A stretch of 64,000 bases of DNA from an uncultured Robinsoniella sp. (GTDB lineage Bacteria > Bacillota > Clostridia > Lachnospirales > Lachnospiraceae). Positions 42,398 to 50,921 of this stretch are shown here, in pieces. How positions within the stretch are numbered: position 1 is the first letter of the stretch; each line of letters begins with the position of its first letter. The position numbers and the translations under genes were made by a program. A model generated the notes under the pieces. The model worked only from the letters and a program-made list of their open reading frames with translations. It was not told the DNA's origin and made no database searches. The stretch lies in the NCBI GenBank assembly GCA_900540475.1, contig UQGG01000002.1, positions 240,892 to 304,891 of the forward strand, read 5' to 3'.

Positions 42398-42616
42398 TTA
42401 CTTATCTCTCCAAATAATACGGCCTTTATCTAAATCGTACGGTGATAATTCGATTGTAACTTTGTCACCCGGAAGAATACGAATAAAATTCATACGTAAT
42501 TTTCCGCTGATATGTGCTAATACCACATGTTTATTTTCTAATTCCACTTTAAACATCGCATTTGGTAATTTCTCTAACACAGTTCCTTCTACTTCAATAA
42601 CATCTACTTTTGACAT
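42398..42616 (-). CDS. infA: Translation initiation factor IF-1
   Basis: A 72-residue OB-fold protein (MSKVDVIEVEGTVLEKLPNAMF...LSPYDLDKGRIIWRDK) occupying the A site of the 30S subunit during initiation. Length and motifs are canonical. It follows the KOW-domain gene by no gap (42617 to 42616), so the two are translationally linked. Confidence 0.97.
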   Translation of the reverse strand: MSKVDVIEVEGTVLEKLPNAMFKVELENKHVVLAHISGKLRMNFIRILPGDKVTIELSPYDLDKGRIIWRDK

Positions 42617-42925
42617 TTAAAAACCTCCTGAAACTTTCTTCACCTGATTGACATTATCTATTTTCTGTGATTTACGATAATGCTTAATTGCTCGTTTGAT
42701 ATCTTCATTTTTAAGTGACTCCATAGGTGCACCACACAATTCTTCCGGAACTACGCGGATCACCTGGATATGCTTAGTCTTCTTCTTCTTAGGATGTTCA
42801 AGGGGTTTTAACCTGCCATCCGTCAGATATACATATTCACCATCTATGGCACTTATTACATACAGACAGTCTTTATCATGGCCGGCTCTGGATACAGCCA
42901 GCATTCCTATCTCAAATCTTTCCAT
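42617..42925 (-). CDS. KOW-domain RNA-binding protein
   Basis: A 102-residue protein of the L14e/L27e-like KOW family, found between map and infA in Clostridia and some Bacilli. The KOW motif is about residues 5-35 (EIGMLAVSRAGHDKDCLYVI), followed by a basic helix KHPKKKKTKHIQV-like stretch. It probably binds rRNA or the ribosome; its role is not defined. It ends immediately before infA and starts 12 bp after map. Confidence 0.88.
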   Translation of the reverse strand: MERFEIGMLAVSRAGHDKDCLYVISAIDGEYVYLTDGRLKPLEHPKKKKTKHIQVIRVVPEELCGAPMESLKNEDIKRAIKHYRKSQKIDNVNQVKKVSGGF

Positions 42926-42937
42926 TTTTTGCCCTCA

Positions 42938-43702
42938 TTATTCATGAATATGTCCCAAAGTTAAAATTTCGGGCTCATCTTCAGTAATCAACACGGTATT
43001 TTCATAATGGGCAGACCAGGAACCATCCTCTGTTACTACCGTCCAATCATCATCCAGCCATTCGACATCGTATCGTCCGGCATTGATCATTGGTTCGATT
43101 GCCAGGGTCATTCCCGGCTGTAGGCGGATCCCTCTGCGCTTCTGGGAAAAATTAGGAATCTGAGGGTCTTCATGCAGGCTGGTGCCGATTCCATGTCCAA
43201 CCAGGTCCCGGACTACCCCATAGCCAAAGCTTTCAGCATATGCCTGAATTGCTGCCGAAATCTCATGCAGATGATGTCCAGCACTTGCAAATTTGATTCC
43301 CTCAAAGAAAGACTGTTTTGTTACTTCAATCAGTTGTTTTGCTTCCTTGCTGATTTCACCTACCCCATGGGTTCTGGCTGCATCAGAGTGAAAGCCTTTA
43401 TAGATAAGTCCCGCATCCAGGCTGACGATATCTCCTTCTTGTAAAATGCGGTTTTTAGAAGGAATTCCATGCACGACTTCGTCGTTAACGGAAACGCAGA
43501 TTGATGCCGGATATCCATTGTAATTCAGAAAATTAGGAGTACAGCCAAAGCTTCTGATAATCTGCTCGCCAAGCTGATCAATTTCCAGAGTGGATATCCC
43601 CGGTTTGATTGCCTTTGCCAATTCATTATGAGTTATCTCAAGTAATCTTCCAGCTTCTCTCATAAGTTCAATTTCTTTTGCAGACTTTATTGTTACTGAC
43701 AT
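42938..43702 (-). CDS. map: Methionine aminopeptidase, type I
   Basis: A 254-residue metallo-aminopeptidase removing the initiator methionine. The five metal ligands are visible in order: Asp in DIVSLDAGLIY, Asp in SDAARTHGVG, His in GHGIGTSLHE, Glu in AIEPMINAG and Glu in HYENTVLITEDEP. It lies between adk and the KOW gene, the usual place in Gram-positives. Starts 5 bp after the adk stop codon. Confidence 0.97.
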   Translation of the reverse strand: MSVTIKSAKEIELMREAGRLLEITHNELAKAIKPGISTLEIDQLGEQIIRSFGCTPNFLNYNGYPASICVSVNDEVVHGIPSKNRILQEGDIVSLDAGLIYKGFHSDAARTHGVGEISKEAKQLIEVTKQSFFEGIKFASAGHHLHEISAAIQAYAESFGYGVVRDLVGHGIGTSLHEDPQIPNFSQKRRGIRLQPGMTLAIEPMINAGRYDVEWLDDDWTVVTEDGSWSAHYENTVLITEDEPEILTLGHIHE

Positions 43703-43706
43703 AGTG

Positions 43707-44351
43707 TTACACTCCTAATATCTGTACGATAGCGGTAAATACGTCTTCCATATCTACGGTGCCATCTACTTCTTTTAATATTTGCTTGCTGCTGTAATAC
43801 TCAATTAACGGCTGTGTCTGATCATGGTATACATCCAGACGCTTCTTAACTGTTTCCGGTTTGTCATCATCTCTTAAGATCAGCTGATCACCGTCAATGT
43901 CACAGAATCCTTCCTTTTTCGGAGGGTTATATGCAACATGGTATGTAGCACCACAGCCTACACAGGCTCTTCTTCCGCCCATACGGTTGATGATATTTTC
44001 GTCCGGAACTTCTACATTAATTGCATAATCCACTTTATCGCCTAATTTGGCAAGTGCTGCATCTAATGCTTCCGCCTGAGGAATCGTTCTTGGGAAACCA
44101 TCCAGAACATAGCCATTTGCACAATCGCTCTGCTGTACTCTGTCCACTACCAGATCCACTACCAGCTCATCCGGAACTAACAGTCCCTGATCCATGTAAG
44201 TTTTTGCTTTCTTTCCCAGTTCCGTTCCGTTCTTAATATTGGCACGGAAAATGTCTCCTGTAGAAATATGCGGAATCTGATACTTATCCGCGATTTTCTT
44301 AGCCTGTGTTCCCTTACCGGCTCCAGGTGCACCTAACATGATTATTTTCAT
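43707..44351 (-). CDS. adk: Adenylate kinase
   Basis: A 214-residue nucleotide kinase (ATP + AMP to 2 ADP). P-loop GAPGAGKGTQA at 7-17, AMP-binding TGDIFRANI, and a LID domain with a zinc site (CVGCGATYH...CDIDG), the Gram-positive long form. It sits between secY and map, as is usual. A 155-bp spacer upstream holds the hairpins described at 44352. Confidence 0.97.
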   Translation of the reverse strand: MKIIMLGAPGAGKGTQAKKIADKYQIPHISTGDIFRANIKNGTELGKKAKTYMDQGLLVPDELVVDLVVDRVQQSDCANGYVLDGFPRTIPQAEALDAALAKLGDKVDYAINVEVPDENIINRMGGRRACVGCGATYHVAYNPPKKEGFCDIDGDQLILRDDDKPETVKKRLDVYHDQTQPLIEYYSSKQILKEVDGTVDMEDVFTAIVQILGV

Positions 44352-44506
44352 ACTTTACCCCTACCTTTCCTTGGACATTTTTGATAATCCATAACATCTG
44401 TTCAAAACACTGAACAGATATTATCCATCCTATATAGCATTTAAGTGCACTACCCACCTACCGCTGCCTGCCTGTGCAGATAACGGTAAGTGATGCAGTA
44501 CACTGT
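44352..44506 (-). other. secY-adk spacer with two hairpins
   Basis: Minus strand: AGTGTACT...AGTGCACT can close an outer stem around TACCG/CGGTA (about 44445-44504), and ATCTGTTCA / TGAACAGAT (about 44396-44420) forms a second, perfect 9-bp hairpin. No T run. No gene. Confidence 0.5.
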
Positions 44507-45823
44507 TTACTCACTTAAGAAGCCTTTATAATTACGTACTAACATCTGTGATTCAATTTGCTTTAATGTTTCCAGAACAACACCTACGATGATGATGATG
44601 GATGTACCACCGAAGGAAACATATGCACCAAATACTCCGTTAAAGAAGATTGGAATTATAACAACAATTGTAAGTCCTACAGCTCCTAAGAATACGAGAT
44701 AGTTTAAAATTTTGTTTAAGTAGTCTGTGGTTGGCTTTCCAGGACGGATACCTGGAATAAATCCACCTTGCTTTTTCATATTATCCGCTACTTCAATTGG
44801 ATTGAATGTAATGGATGTATAGAAATACGCAAAGAAAATGATCATTGCAATGTACAGTACCAAACCAACCGAATAAATCGGCTGTTTTGGACTAAACCAG
44901 TTATTCTGGCTCATCATTCCAAGGATGGTTGCGCCAACTCCAGTTCCGCCGGTCTTACCTAAGAACGATGCGATAACAGTCGGCATGGACATCAGGGAAG
45001 AAGCAAAGATAACCGGAATAACTCCTGCTGTATTTACTTTCAGCGGAATATGTGTGGACTGGCCTCCGACCATCTTCCGTCCCTGCATTTTCTTTGCATA
45101 CTGAACAGGGATCCTTCTCTGTGCGTCGTTCAAGAGTATAACTAACACAACCGTAACCACTATAACTGCGAGGATTACTAATGCTGCCAGTGAACCACGG
45201 GCAACAGATTTTCCTTTTACGAATGTAGTGTACAGTGTAGATAAGTCAGAAGGTATTCTGGAAAGGATATTAATCATCAATACGATGGAGATACCATTTC
45301 CAACACCTTTTTCTGTAATACGTTCACCAACCCACATTAAGAAAGCAGAACCGGCTGTTAATGCAACTACAACCATAAATGCTTTCACGAAGTTCATATC
45401 CGGAATTAATCCTTTGTTACCAAAACCAACTGCCATAGCAATTGATTCAATTAATGCTAATGCAACCGTTACATAACGTGTTATTGCAGTAAGCTTCTTC
45501 CTGCCATCTTCCCCTTCTTTTTGCATTTCCTCTAACTTAGGAATTGCAATTGTAAGAAGCTGGATAATGATCGAAGATGTAATATAAGGTGTAATATTCA
45601 ATGCGAATATTGACATCTTCTCGAAAGAGCCGCCGGTAAATGCACTAAAAAAATTAAATGCATCACCGGTCTGGTTTGCAAACCAATTGGCTAAATACGT
45701 TCGATCCACTCCTGGAACGGGGAGCTGAGAACCCAATCTTATTACTACCAGCATCAAAAACGTGAAGAAAATCTTTTTTCGTACTTCCTTAATTTTAAAT
45801 GCATTTCGTAGCGTCTCTAACAT
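44507..45823 (-). CDS. secY: Preprotein translocase subunit SecY
   Basis: A 438-residue core of the Sec channel with ten membrane segments. Signatures: LGSQLPVPGVDR at the N-terminus, GVGNGISIVLMINI, and the conserved NPIEVADNMKKQGGFIPGIRPGKPT. Normal length. The ATG overlaps the last base of rplO's stop region (both at 45823), so secY translation is coupled to L15, the classical spc order. Confidence 0.98.
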   Translation of the reverse strand: MLETLRNAFKIKEVRKKIFFTFLMLVVIRLGSQLPVPGVDRTYLANWFANQTGDAFNFFSAFTGGSFEKMSIFALNITPYITSSIIIQLLTIAIPKLEEMQKEGEDGRKKLTAITRYVTVALALIESIAMAVGFGNKGLIPDMNFVKAFMVVVALTAGSAFLMWVGERITEKGVGNGISIVLMINILSRIPSDLSTLYTTFVKGKSVARGSLAALVILAVIVVTVVLVILLNDAQRRIPVQYAKKMQGRKMVGGQSTHIPLKVNTAGVIPVIFASSLMSMPTVIASFLGKTGGTGVGATILGMMSQNNWFSPKQPIYSVGLVLYIAMIIFFAYFYTSITFNPIEVADNMKKQGGFIPGIRPGKPTTDYLNKILNYLVFLGAVGLTIVVIIPIFFNGVFGAYVSFGGTSIIIIVGVVLETLKQIESQMLVRNYKGFLSE

Positions 45824-46263
45824 TAGATCACCTCTGCTTTTCCACCAAGTGCTTCTATTTTAGTTTTTGCACCTTCACTGAAGGCATTTACTTTAACAGT
45901 AAGCTTCTTTGTAAGTTCACCGTTGCCAAGTATCTTAACGCCATCTTTTGGACTTTTAATAACACCTGCTTCCATTAATGTTTCAATGGTAACTTCGGTA
46001 TCATTTTCAAATCTTTCAAGCTCGCTAACGTTGATTGCTTCAATTTCAAGAGTATTTCTGTTCGTGAAACCTCTCTTCGGGATACGTCTGTATAAAGGCA
46101 TCTGGCCACCTTCGAAGCCAATTCTTGGTGCTCCTGAACGAGCTTTCTGTCCTTTATGTCCTTTACCAGCAGTTTTACCGTTTCCTGAACCGTGTCCACG
46201 TCCTCTTCTGAAGTTATCACTGTGTTTGGAACCTTCAGCAGGCTGTAAATTTGATAAATCCAT
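45823..46263 (-). CDS. rplO: 50S ribosomal protein L15
   Basis: A 146-residue L15 with the extended Gly/Arg/Lys-rich N-terminal arm (GRGHGSGNGKTAGKGHKGQKAR) that threads into 23S rRNA. Globular C-terminal half VTIETLMEAGVIK...TKIEALGGKAEVI. Starts at AAGGAGGTGTCGAG-ATG. Follows rpmD by 23 bp and touches secY. Confidence 0.97.
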   Translation of the reverse strand: MDLSNLQPAEGSKHSDNFRRGRGHGSGNGKTAGKGHKGQKARSGAPRIGFEGGQMPLYRRIPKRGFTNRNTLEIEAINVSELERFENDTEVTIETLMEAGVIKSPKDGVKILGNGELTKKLTVKVNAFSEGAKTKIEALGGKAEVI

Positions 46264-46286
46264 CTCGACACCTCCTTATCAATAAT

Positions 46287-46469
46287 TTAGATTTCTTCTA
46301 CTTTCACTAAGTGCTGTACTTGTTTAACCATACCAAGAGTAGCTGCGTTGTTTGGTAATTCAACTGATTTATTTACTTTTTTCAGTCCCAAAGCTGCTAC
46401 AGTTGCACGATGTTTTGGAATAGCACAGATTGTAGATTTAACTAATGTAACTTTTAATTTATCTGCCAT
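46287..46469 (-). CDS. rpmD: 50S ribosomal protein L30
   Basis: A 60-residue protein, MADKLKVTLVKSTICAIPKH...GLKKVNKSVELPNNAATLGMV, single-domain L30 of bacterial type. It lies between rpsE and rplO as in other Firmicutes and has a GGAGG site. Length normal. Confidence 0.95.
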   Translation of the reverse strand: MADKLKVTLVKSTICAIPKHRATVAALGLKKVNKSVELPNNAATLGMVKQVQHLVKVEEI

Positions 46470-46483
46470 TTTTCAAATCCTCC

Positions 46484-46993
46484 TTACGCCAGAATCTCTT
46501 CAACAGATTTTCCGCGAAGTCTAGCAACTTCTTCAGGAGACTTGATCTGTCTTAAGCCTTCGATTGTTGCAAGTACTACGTTTTGTTTATTGTTAGAACC
46601 TAAAGATTTTGTACGGATATTTTTGATGCCTGCAAGCTCAAGCACGCTACGTGCAGGACCACCAGCGATAACACCGGTACCTTCAGGAGCTCTTTTTAAC
46701 AATACGGAAGCACCACCGAATTTACCCTGAAAATCATGTGGGATACTAGCATTGTCATCTAAAGATACATTGATGAGCTTTTTAGCAGCATCTTCTTTTC
46801 CTTTACGGATAGCTTCTGGAATCTCAGTAGCTTTACCAAGTCCAGCGCCAACGTGTCCGTTGCCATCACCAACAACTACCAAAGCTGTAAAACGGAAGTT
46901 ACGACCACCTTTAACAACCTTTGTTACACGTTTAATTGATACTACTTTTTCATTCAATTCTAAGCTGCTAGCATCAATAATTGTATGTTTCAT
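46484..46993 (-). CDS. rpsE: 30S ribosomal protein S5
   Basis: A 169-residue protein of the small subunit involved in mRNA unwinding and accuracy. The N-terminal double-stranded RNA-binding fold (KGGRNFRFTALVVVGDGNGHVGAG) is followed by the S5 C-terminal domain with GGPARSVLELAGI and KSLGSNNKQNVV. The N-terminal MKHTIIDASSLELNEK is a bit longer than in Bacillus. Ends 14 bp before rpmD. Confidence 0.97.
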   Translation of the reverse strand: MKHTIIDASSLELNEKVVSIKRVTKVVKGGRNFRFTALVVVGDGNGHVGAGLGKATEIPEAIRKGKEDAAKKLINVSLDDNASIPHDFQGKFGGASVLLKRAPEGTGVIAGGPARSVLELAGIKNIRTKSLGSNNKQNVVLATIEGLRQIKSPEEVARLRGKSVEEILA

Positions 46994-47005
46994 GTGTTCT
47001 ACCTC

Positions 47006-47374
47006 CTAAAATTCTAGACCAGCTTCTCTAGCTGCATCTGCTAATGCTTTGATTTTACCCTGATATATGAAGCCGCCTCTATCAAAGACAACAGTTGTAA
47101 TACCTTTTTCCAAAGCCTTTTTTGCAATAACAGTACCTAAATATGCTGCTGCATCAACGTTATTGGTCTTTTCTAATTCCGCTTTTACATCCTTCTGAAG
47201 GGTGGAAGCTGAAACAAGTGTATTTCCAACTGTATCGTCAATAATTTGAGCATACATATGATTATTACTTCTAAACACTGCTAAACGTGGTCTTTCAGTA
47301 GTTCCGCTGAAACGATTACGAATTTTCAGGTGTTTTTTTTCGCGAATTTTTGTTCTGGATTCTTTATTAACCAT
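47006..47374 (-). CDS. rplR: 50S ribosomal protein L18
   Basis: A 122-residue 5S rRNA-binding protein. Motifs: SGTTERPRLAVFRSNNHMYAQII and the C-terminal FDRGGFIYQGKIKALADAAREAGLEF. The ATG at 47374 is preferred over the GTG at 47380 because the GGAGAG site is spaced seven bases from it. Ends 12 bp before rpsE. Confidence 0.97.
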   Translation of the reverse strand: MVNKESRTKIREKKHLKIRNRFSGTTERPRLAVFRSNNHMYAQIIDDTVGNTLVSASTLQKDVKAELEKTNNVDAAAYLGTVIAKKALEKGITTVVFDRGGFIYQGKIKALADAAREAGLEF

Positions 47375-47391
47375 TTTCACACTCTCCTTAA

Positions 47392-47931
47392 TTATTTCTT
47401 ACCAGTCTTACCAACTTTACGTCTAATAACTTCATCAGCATATTTAATACCTTTTCCTTTATAAGGTTCCGGTTTTCTCTTCTCTCTGATTTCAGCTGCG
47501 TATTGGCCAACTTTTTCTTTATCGATACCTTTTACAATGATCTTATTTCCTTCTACAGCAGACTCTAATCCTTCTGGATCGATCATTTCTACCGGATGGG
47601 AATATCCAAGAGATAATGTTAATTTATTACCAGCTTTTGCTGCTTTGTAACCAACACCATTTACTTCAAGAACTTTCTGATATCCTTCACTAACACCTAC
47701 AACCATGTTAGAAATTAAAGTTCTTGTTAAACCATGTAATGATTTCATTTTCTTTAAGTCGTTTGGTCTTGTTACAAGAACCTGACCATCTTCTAATTTG
47801 ATTTCCATTTCTACAGGTAATACTCTTTCAAGTGTACCTTTGCTACCTTTTACAGTAACTTTATTGCCATCTGCAATTTCAACAGTAACGCCTGCCGGAA
47901 CTGCTACTGGCATTCTTCCGATACGTGACAT
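47392..47931 (-). CDS. rplF: 50S ribosomal protein L6
   Basis: A 179-residue two-domain protein near the factor-binding site: MSRIGRMPVAVPAGVTVEI at the N-terminus and the signature YAAEIREKRKPEPYKGKGIKY at the C-terminus. Length normal. Located between rpsH and rplR, with a 78-bp gap to rpsH. Confidence 0.97.
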   Translation of the reverse strand: MSRIGRMPVAVPAGVTVEIADGNKVTVKGSKGTLERVLPVEMEIKLEDGQVLVTRPNDLKKMKSLHGLTRTLISNMVVGVSEGYQKVLEVNGVGYKAAKAGNKLTLSLGYSHPVEMIDPEGLESAVEGNKIIVKGIDKEKVGQYAAEIREKRKPEPYKGKGIKYADEVIRRKVGKTGKK

Positions 47932-48009
47932 TTGATATGTCCTCCTTACTTAAATTTTCGGAAAGGGTCTGAACCCTTTCTGTTTTCAGTAACTTCTATG
48001 ATTTACAGC

Positions 48010-48411
48010 CTACCAAACAAATGCCAGGACTTCTCCGCCTACCTGAAGCTTTCTAGCTTCTTTGTCAGTAATAACACCCTGGTTGGTAGAAATAATTGCT
48101 ACTCCTAAACCTCCAAGTACTTTAGGAAGTTCTTCCTTGTTTGCGTATACACGTAAACCTGGTTTAGAAATTCTCTTAAGACCTGTAATGATCTTTTCAT
48201 TTTTATCTGCACCGTATTTTAAAGTGATACGGATTGTATTAAAGTTTCCATCTTCTACGATATCATATTTTGCAATATAACCTTGATCTAAAAGAATGTT
48301 TGCAATAGCAATTTTCATTTTAGAAGCAGGTACATCTACTGTATCATGTTTAGCAGTATTTGCATTACGAATTCTTGTAAGCATATCTGCGATTGGATCG
48401 CTCATTGTCAT
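48010..48411 (-). CDS. rpsH: 30S ribosomal protein S8
   Basis: A 133-residue protein binding helix 21 of 16S rRNA and in other bacteria the regulator of the spc genes. MSDPIADMLTRIRNA is canonical; the C-terminal GVAIISTNQGVITDKEARK matches the family (STSQG-type signature with N for S). The ATG at 48411 has GAGGAGG eight bases upstream. A longer spacer before it (to 48441) follows rpsN. Confidence 0.97.
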   Translation of the reverse strand: MTMSDPIADMLTRIRNANTAKHDTVDVPASKMKIAIANILLDQGYIAKYDIVEDGNFNTIRITLKYGADKNEKIITGLKRISKPGLRVYANKEELPKVLGGLGVAIISTNQGVITDKEARKLQVGGEVLAFVW

Positions 48412-48440
48412 TTAAGTTGCCTCCTCTCTACTTCTTTATC

Positions 48441-48626
48441 CTACCAGCTTGCTTTTCTCACACCTGGGATCTGTCCTTTGTATGCTAATTCACGGAAGCA
48501 GATTCTGCAGATTCCGTATTTTCTTAAATAAGCATGTGGACGTCCACAGATTCTACAACGGCTGTATTCTCTTGTAGAGAATTTTGCCGGACGTTGCTGT
48601 TTGATTTTCATTGCTGTTTTAGCCAT
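48441..48626 (-). CDS. rpsN: 30S ribosomal protein S14, zinc-binding type
   Basis: A 61-residue type Z S14: MAKTAMKIKQQRPAKFSTRE then CRICGRPHAYLRKYGICRIC, giving the two Cys-x-x-Cys pairs of the zinc ribbon. The zinc form is usual for Firmicutes; a zinc-free copy is not in this window. It lies between rplE and rpsH. Confidence 0.97.
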   Translation of the reverse strand: MAKTAMKIKQQRPAKFSTREYSRCRICGRPHAYLRKYGICRICFRELAYKGQIPGVRKASW

Positions 48627-48644
48627 GAAATTTCCCTCCTATAA

Positions 48645-49184
48645 CTATTTAGTAAACGGCATATTGAACTGTGCCAATAATTCACGAGCTTCTTCGTCAG
48701 TCTTAGCAGTCGTAACGAAAATTACGTCCATACCTCTAACCTTGTCTACTTTATCGTATTCGATTTCAGGGAAAATTAACTGTTCTTTAATACCCAGTGC
48801 GTAGTTACCTCTTCCATCAAATGCGTTAGGGTTTACACCTCTAAAGTCACGTACACGAGGTAATGCTAAATTGATCAGACGATCAACAAATTCATACATT
48901 CTCTCGCCACGAAGTGTTACCTTACATCCGATTGCCATACCTTCACGGATTTTGAAATTAGCAACAGAATTCTTTGCTCTGGTAAGAACTGCCTTCTGTC
49001 CTGCAATGGTTTCCATGTCTTTTACAGCAGTTTCTAATAATTTAGCATTATCTTTTGCTTCGCCAACGCCCATATTGATAACAACCTTATCAATTTTCGG
49101 TACTTCCATTACATTTTTATATCCAAATTTTTTGATCATAGCATCTACGATCTCATTCTTGTAAGTTTCTTTCAGTCTACTCAA
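48645..49184 (-). CDS. rplE: 50S ribosomal protein L5
   Basis: A 179-residue 5S rRNA-binding protein: MSRLKETYKNEIVDAMIKKF, KVVINMGVGEAKDN, and AVLTRAKNSVANFKIREG. The C-terminal GMDVIFVTTAKTDEEARELL is typical. Follows rplX by 22 bp, within the spc segment of the operon. Confidence 0.97.
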   Translation of the reverse strand: MSRLKETYKNEIVDAMIKKFGYKNVMEVPKIDKVVINMGVGEAKDNAKLLETAVKDMETIAGQKAVLTRAKNSVANFKIREGMAIGCKVTLRGERMYEFVDRLINLALPRVRDFRGVNPNAFDGRGNYALGIKEQLIFPEIEYDKVDKVRGMDVIFVTTAKTDEEARELLAQFNMPFTK

Positions 49185-49206
49185 CTTGTGCGGCCTCCTC
49201 TCTTAA

Positions 49207-49518
49207 TTAATCGATCACTTCGCCAGTTGCTTTCGCAAAACGAACTTTTTTGTCTCCATCCATTTTAAAACCAACTCTTGTTGCTTTTCCTTTGTGAAGC
49301 AGCATTACGTTTGAAACGTCAATAAAGGCTTCTTTATTAACGATTCCACCCTGCTGATTCGCTGCTGATGGTTTTGAATGCTTTGTAATCATGCTAACGC
49401 CTTCTACAAGTACGCGACCTGCTTTTACGTCTACAGCAAGAACTTTGCCTTCTTTATCTTTATCTTTACCAGCGATTACTTTTACAGAATCGCCTTTTTT
49501 AATTTTCATAGCTGACAT
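49207..49518 (-). CDS. rplX: 50S ribosomal protein L24
   Basis: A 103-residue assembly initiator of the large subunit. A KOW motif is at the N-terminus (MKIKKGDSVKVIAGKDKDKEGKV); later HSKPSAANQQGGIVNKEAFID is typical. AGGAGG lies 10 bases upstream of the start at 49518; the ATG three codons later is also possible. Ends 22 bp before rplE. Confidence 0.96.
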   Translation of the reverse strand: MSAMKIKKGDSVKVIAGKDKDKEGKVLAVDVKAGRVLVEGVSMITKHSKPSAANQQGGIVNKEAFIDVSNVMLLHKGKATRVGFKMDGDKKVRFAKATGEVID

Positions 49519-49533
49519 TCTTTTGGCACCTCC

Positions 49534-49902
49534 TTATAATACTTCAGGAGCTAAGGAAACAATTTTCATGAATTGTTTTTCACGAAGCTCTCTGGCTACT
49601 GGTCCAAAAATACGAGTTCCTTTTGGATTCTTGTCATCTTTGATAATAACAGCAGCATTTTCGTCGAATTTAATATAAGAACCGTCTTTACGACGAGCGC
49701 CTTTTACTGTACGAACAACTACAGCTTTTACAACATCACCTTTTTTTACAACACCGCCTGGTGTTGCATCTTTAACGGTAGCTACGATAATGTCGCCGAT
49801 ATTTGCATATCTTCTGGTAGATCCACCCATAACTCTGATACAAAGTAATTCTTTGGCACCAGTGTTATCAGCAACTCTAAGTCTACTCTCTTGTTGTATC
49901 AT
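49534..49902 (-). CDS. rplN: 50S ribosomal protein L14
   Basis: A 122-residue, highly conserved five-stranded beta-barrel protein: MIQQESRLRVADNTGAKELL, GDIIVATVKDATPGG and RIFGPVARELRE. It contacts 16S rRNA across the subunit interface. Lies between rpsQ and rplX at the expected place. Confidence 0.98.
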   Translation of the reverse strand: MIQQESRLRVADNTGAKELLCIRVMGGSTRRYANIGDIIVATVKDATPGGVVKKGDVVKAVVVRTVKGARRKDGSYIKFDENAAVIIKDDKNPKGTRIFGPVARELREKQFMKIVSLAPEVL

Positions 49903-49920
49903 GCTGATATACCTCCTATA

Positions 49921-50175
49921 CTATTTAACTCTCTCGATGATTTCAACAAGTCTCCATCTTTTATCTTTGGATAATGGTCTTGTTTCCATAACTTTTACGG
50001 TATCACCAATGTTACATTCATTATTTTCATCATGTGCTTTTAATTTATATGTTCTCTTCACGATCTTTTTGTAAAGAGGATGTTTAACATGGTCTTCTAC
50101 TGCAACGACAATTGTCTTATCCATTTTGTCGCTAACAACTTTACCAGTACGGGTTTTTCTAAGATTTCTTTCCAC
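49921..50175 (-). CDS. rpsQ: 30S ribosomal protein S17
   Basis: An 84-residue OB-fold protein that binds the 5' domain of 16S rRNA. The GTG at 50175 is the likely start: AAAGGAG lies 8 bases upstream and gives VERNLRKTRTGKVVSDKMDKT, matching the family, whereas the ATG at 50193 would put the ribosome binding site inside the gene. It is separated from rpmC by a structured 118-bp spacer. Confidence 0.95.
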   Translation of the reverse strand: MERNLRKTRTGKVVSDKMDKTIVVAVEDHVKHPLYKKIVKRTYKLKAHDENNECNIGDTVKVMETRPLSKDKRWRLVEIIERVK

Positions 50176-50293
50176 GTTATTTACTCCTTTCATGGTATAA
50201 GCACGCTACCGGATCATCCCGAATATCGTGCGAATCTACACCCACCCCACTCCTGAAAGTGTTTCCTGGTTCAGTGGATTGGTGTATCCTTTA
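50176..50293 (-). other. rpmC-rpsQ spacer with a strong hairpin
   Basis: Minus strand: TACACC...GGTGTA (50286-50281 with 50242-50237) encloses CCAC/GTGG and TGAA/TTCA pairs, a stem of about 50 bp overall; a smaller GCACG/CGTGC hairpin (50201-50231) lies closer to rpsQ. rpmC and rpsQ are usually only some 20 bp apart. No gene. Confidence 0.55.
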
Positions 50294-50494
50294 TTATTGA
50301 GCCATCTCAGTAATCACTGTCTGAATTCTAGCAATGTTCTTACGAACTTCTTTAATTCTGCTTGTGTTGTCTAACTGATTGGTTGCGTTCTGGAATCTTA
50401 AGTTAAAAAGTTCCTTTTTAGCAGCTACTAATTCTTCATTTAATTCTGCAGCTGATTTGCTTTTTAAATCTTCTACAAATTTATTAATTTTCAC
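50294..50494 (-). CDS. rpmC: 50S ribosomal protein L29
   Basis: A 66-residue two-helix protein at the tunnel exit: KSAAELNEELVAAKKELFNL and RFQNATNQLDNTSRIKEVRK. A GTG start at 50494 is inferred because AGGCGGTGAT, a near-perfect ribosome binding site, lies eight bases upstream; a GTG at 50503 is a poorer fit. The gene overlaps the end of rplP by 11 bp. Confidence 0.93.
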   Translation of the reverse strand: MKINKFVEDLKSKSAAELNEELVAAKKELFNLRFQNATNQLDNTSRIKEVRKNIARIQTVITEMAQ

Positions 50495-50921
50495 TGTTAT
50501 CACCGCCTTCTAAGTCTGCGCGAGAAACGATCTTACATTTACAAGGTAATTTATGCATAGCAAGACGTAATGCTTCACGTGCGATTTCTTCTGGAACACC
50601 TGCAAGTTCGAACATTACACGTCCTGGTTTTACAACTGCTACCCAGTATTCTAATGTTCCTTTACCGGAACCCATACGAGTTTCTGCTGGTTTAGCTGTT
50701 ACTGGTTTATCTGGGAAAATCTTAATCCAAACCTTACCACCACGTTTGATGTAACGGGTCATAGCAACACGGGCTGCTTCGATCTGGTTTGATTTGATCC
50801 AACATGGTTCTAAAGCGACAAGTCCATATTCTCCGTTTGAAATCGTATTTCCTCTAAGTGCTTTACCAGCCATAGAACCACGGAACTGTTTACGACGCTT
50901 TACTCTTTTTGGCATTAACAT
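50484..50921 (-). CDS. rplP: 50S ribosomal protein L16
   Basis: A 145-residue protein close to the A site. MLMPKRVKRRKQFRGSMAGKA and RMGSGKGTLEYWVAVVKPG are signatures; a hydroxylated-arginine region PETRMGSGKG is standard. The ATG at 50921 overlaps the rpsC stop codon (TAATG), showing coupling. Confidence 0.97.
   Translation of the reverse strand: MLMPKRVKRRKQFRGSMAGKALRGNTISNGEYGLVALEPCWIKSNQIEAARVAMTRYIKRGGKVWIKIFPDKPVTAKPAETRMGSGKGTLEYWVAVVKPGRVMFELAGVPEEIAREALRLAMHKLPCKCKIVSRADLEGGDNSEN

Noticed and set aside
44352..44506. Intrinsic terminator between secY and adk
   Set aside because: Stable stems are present but no T run follows either, and the genes are normally co-transcribed.
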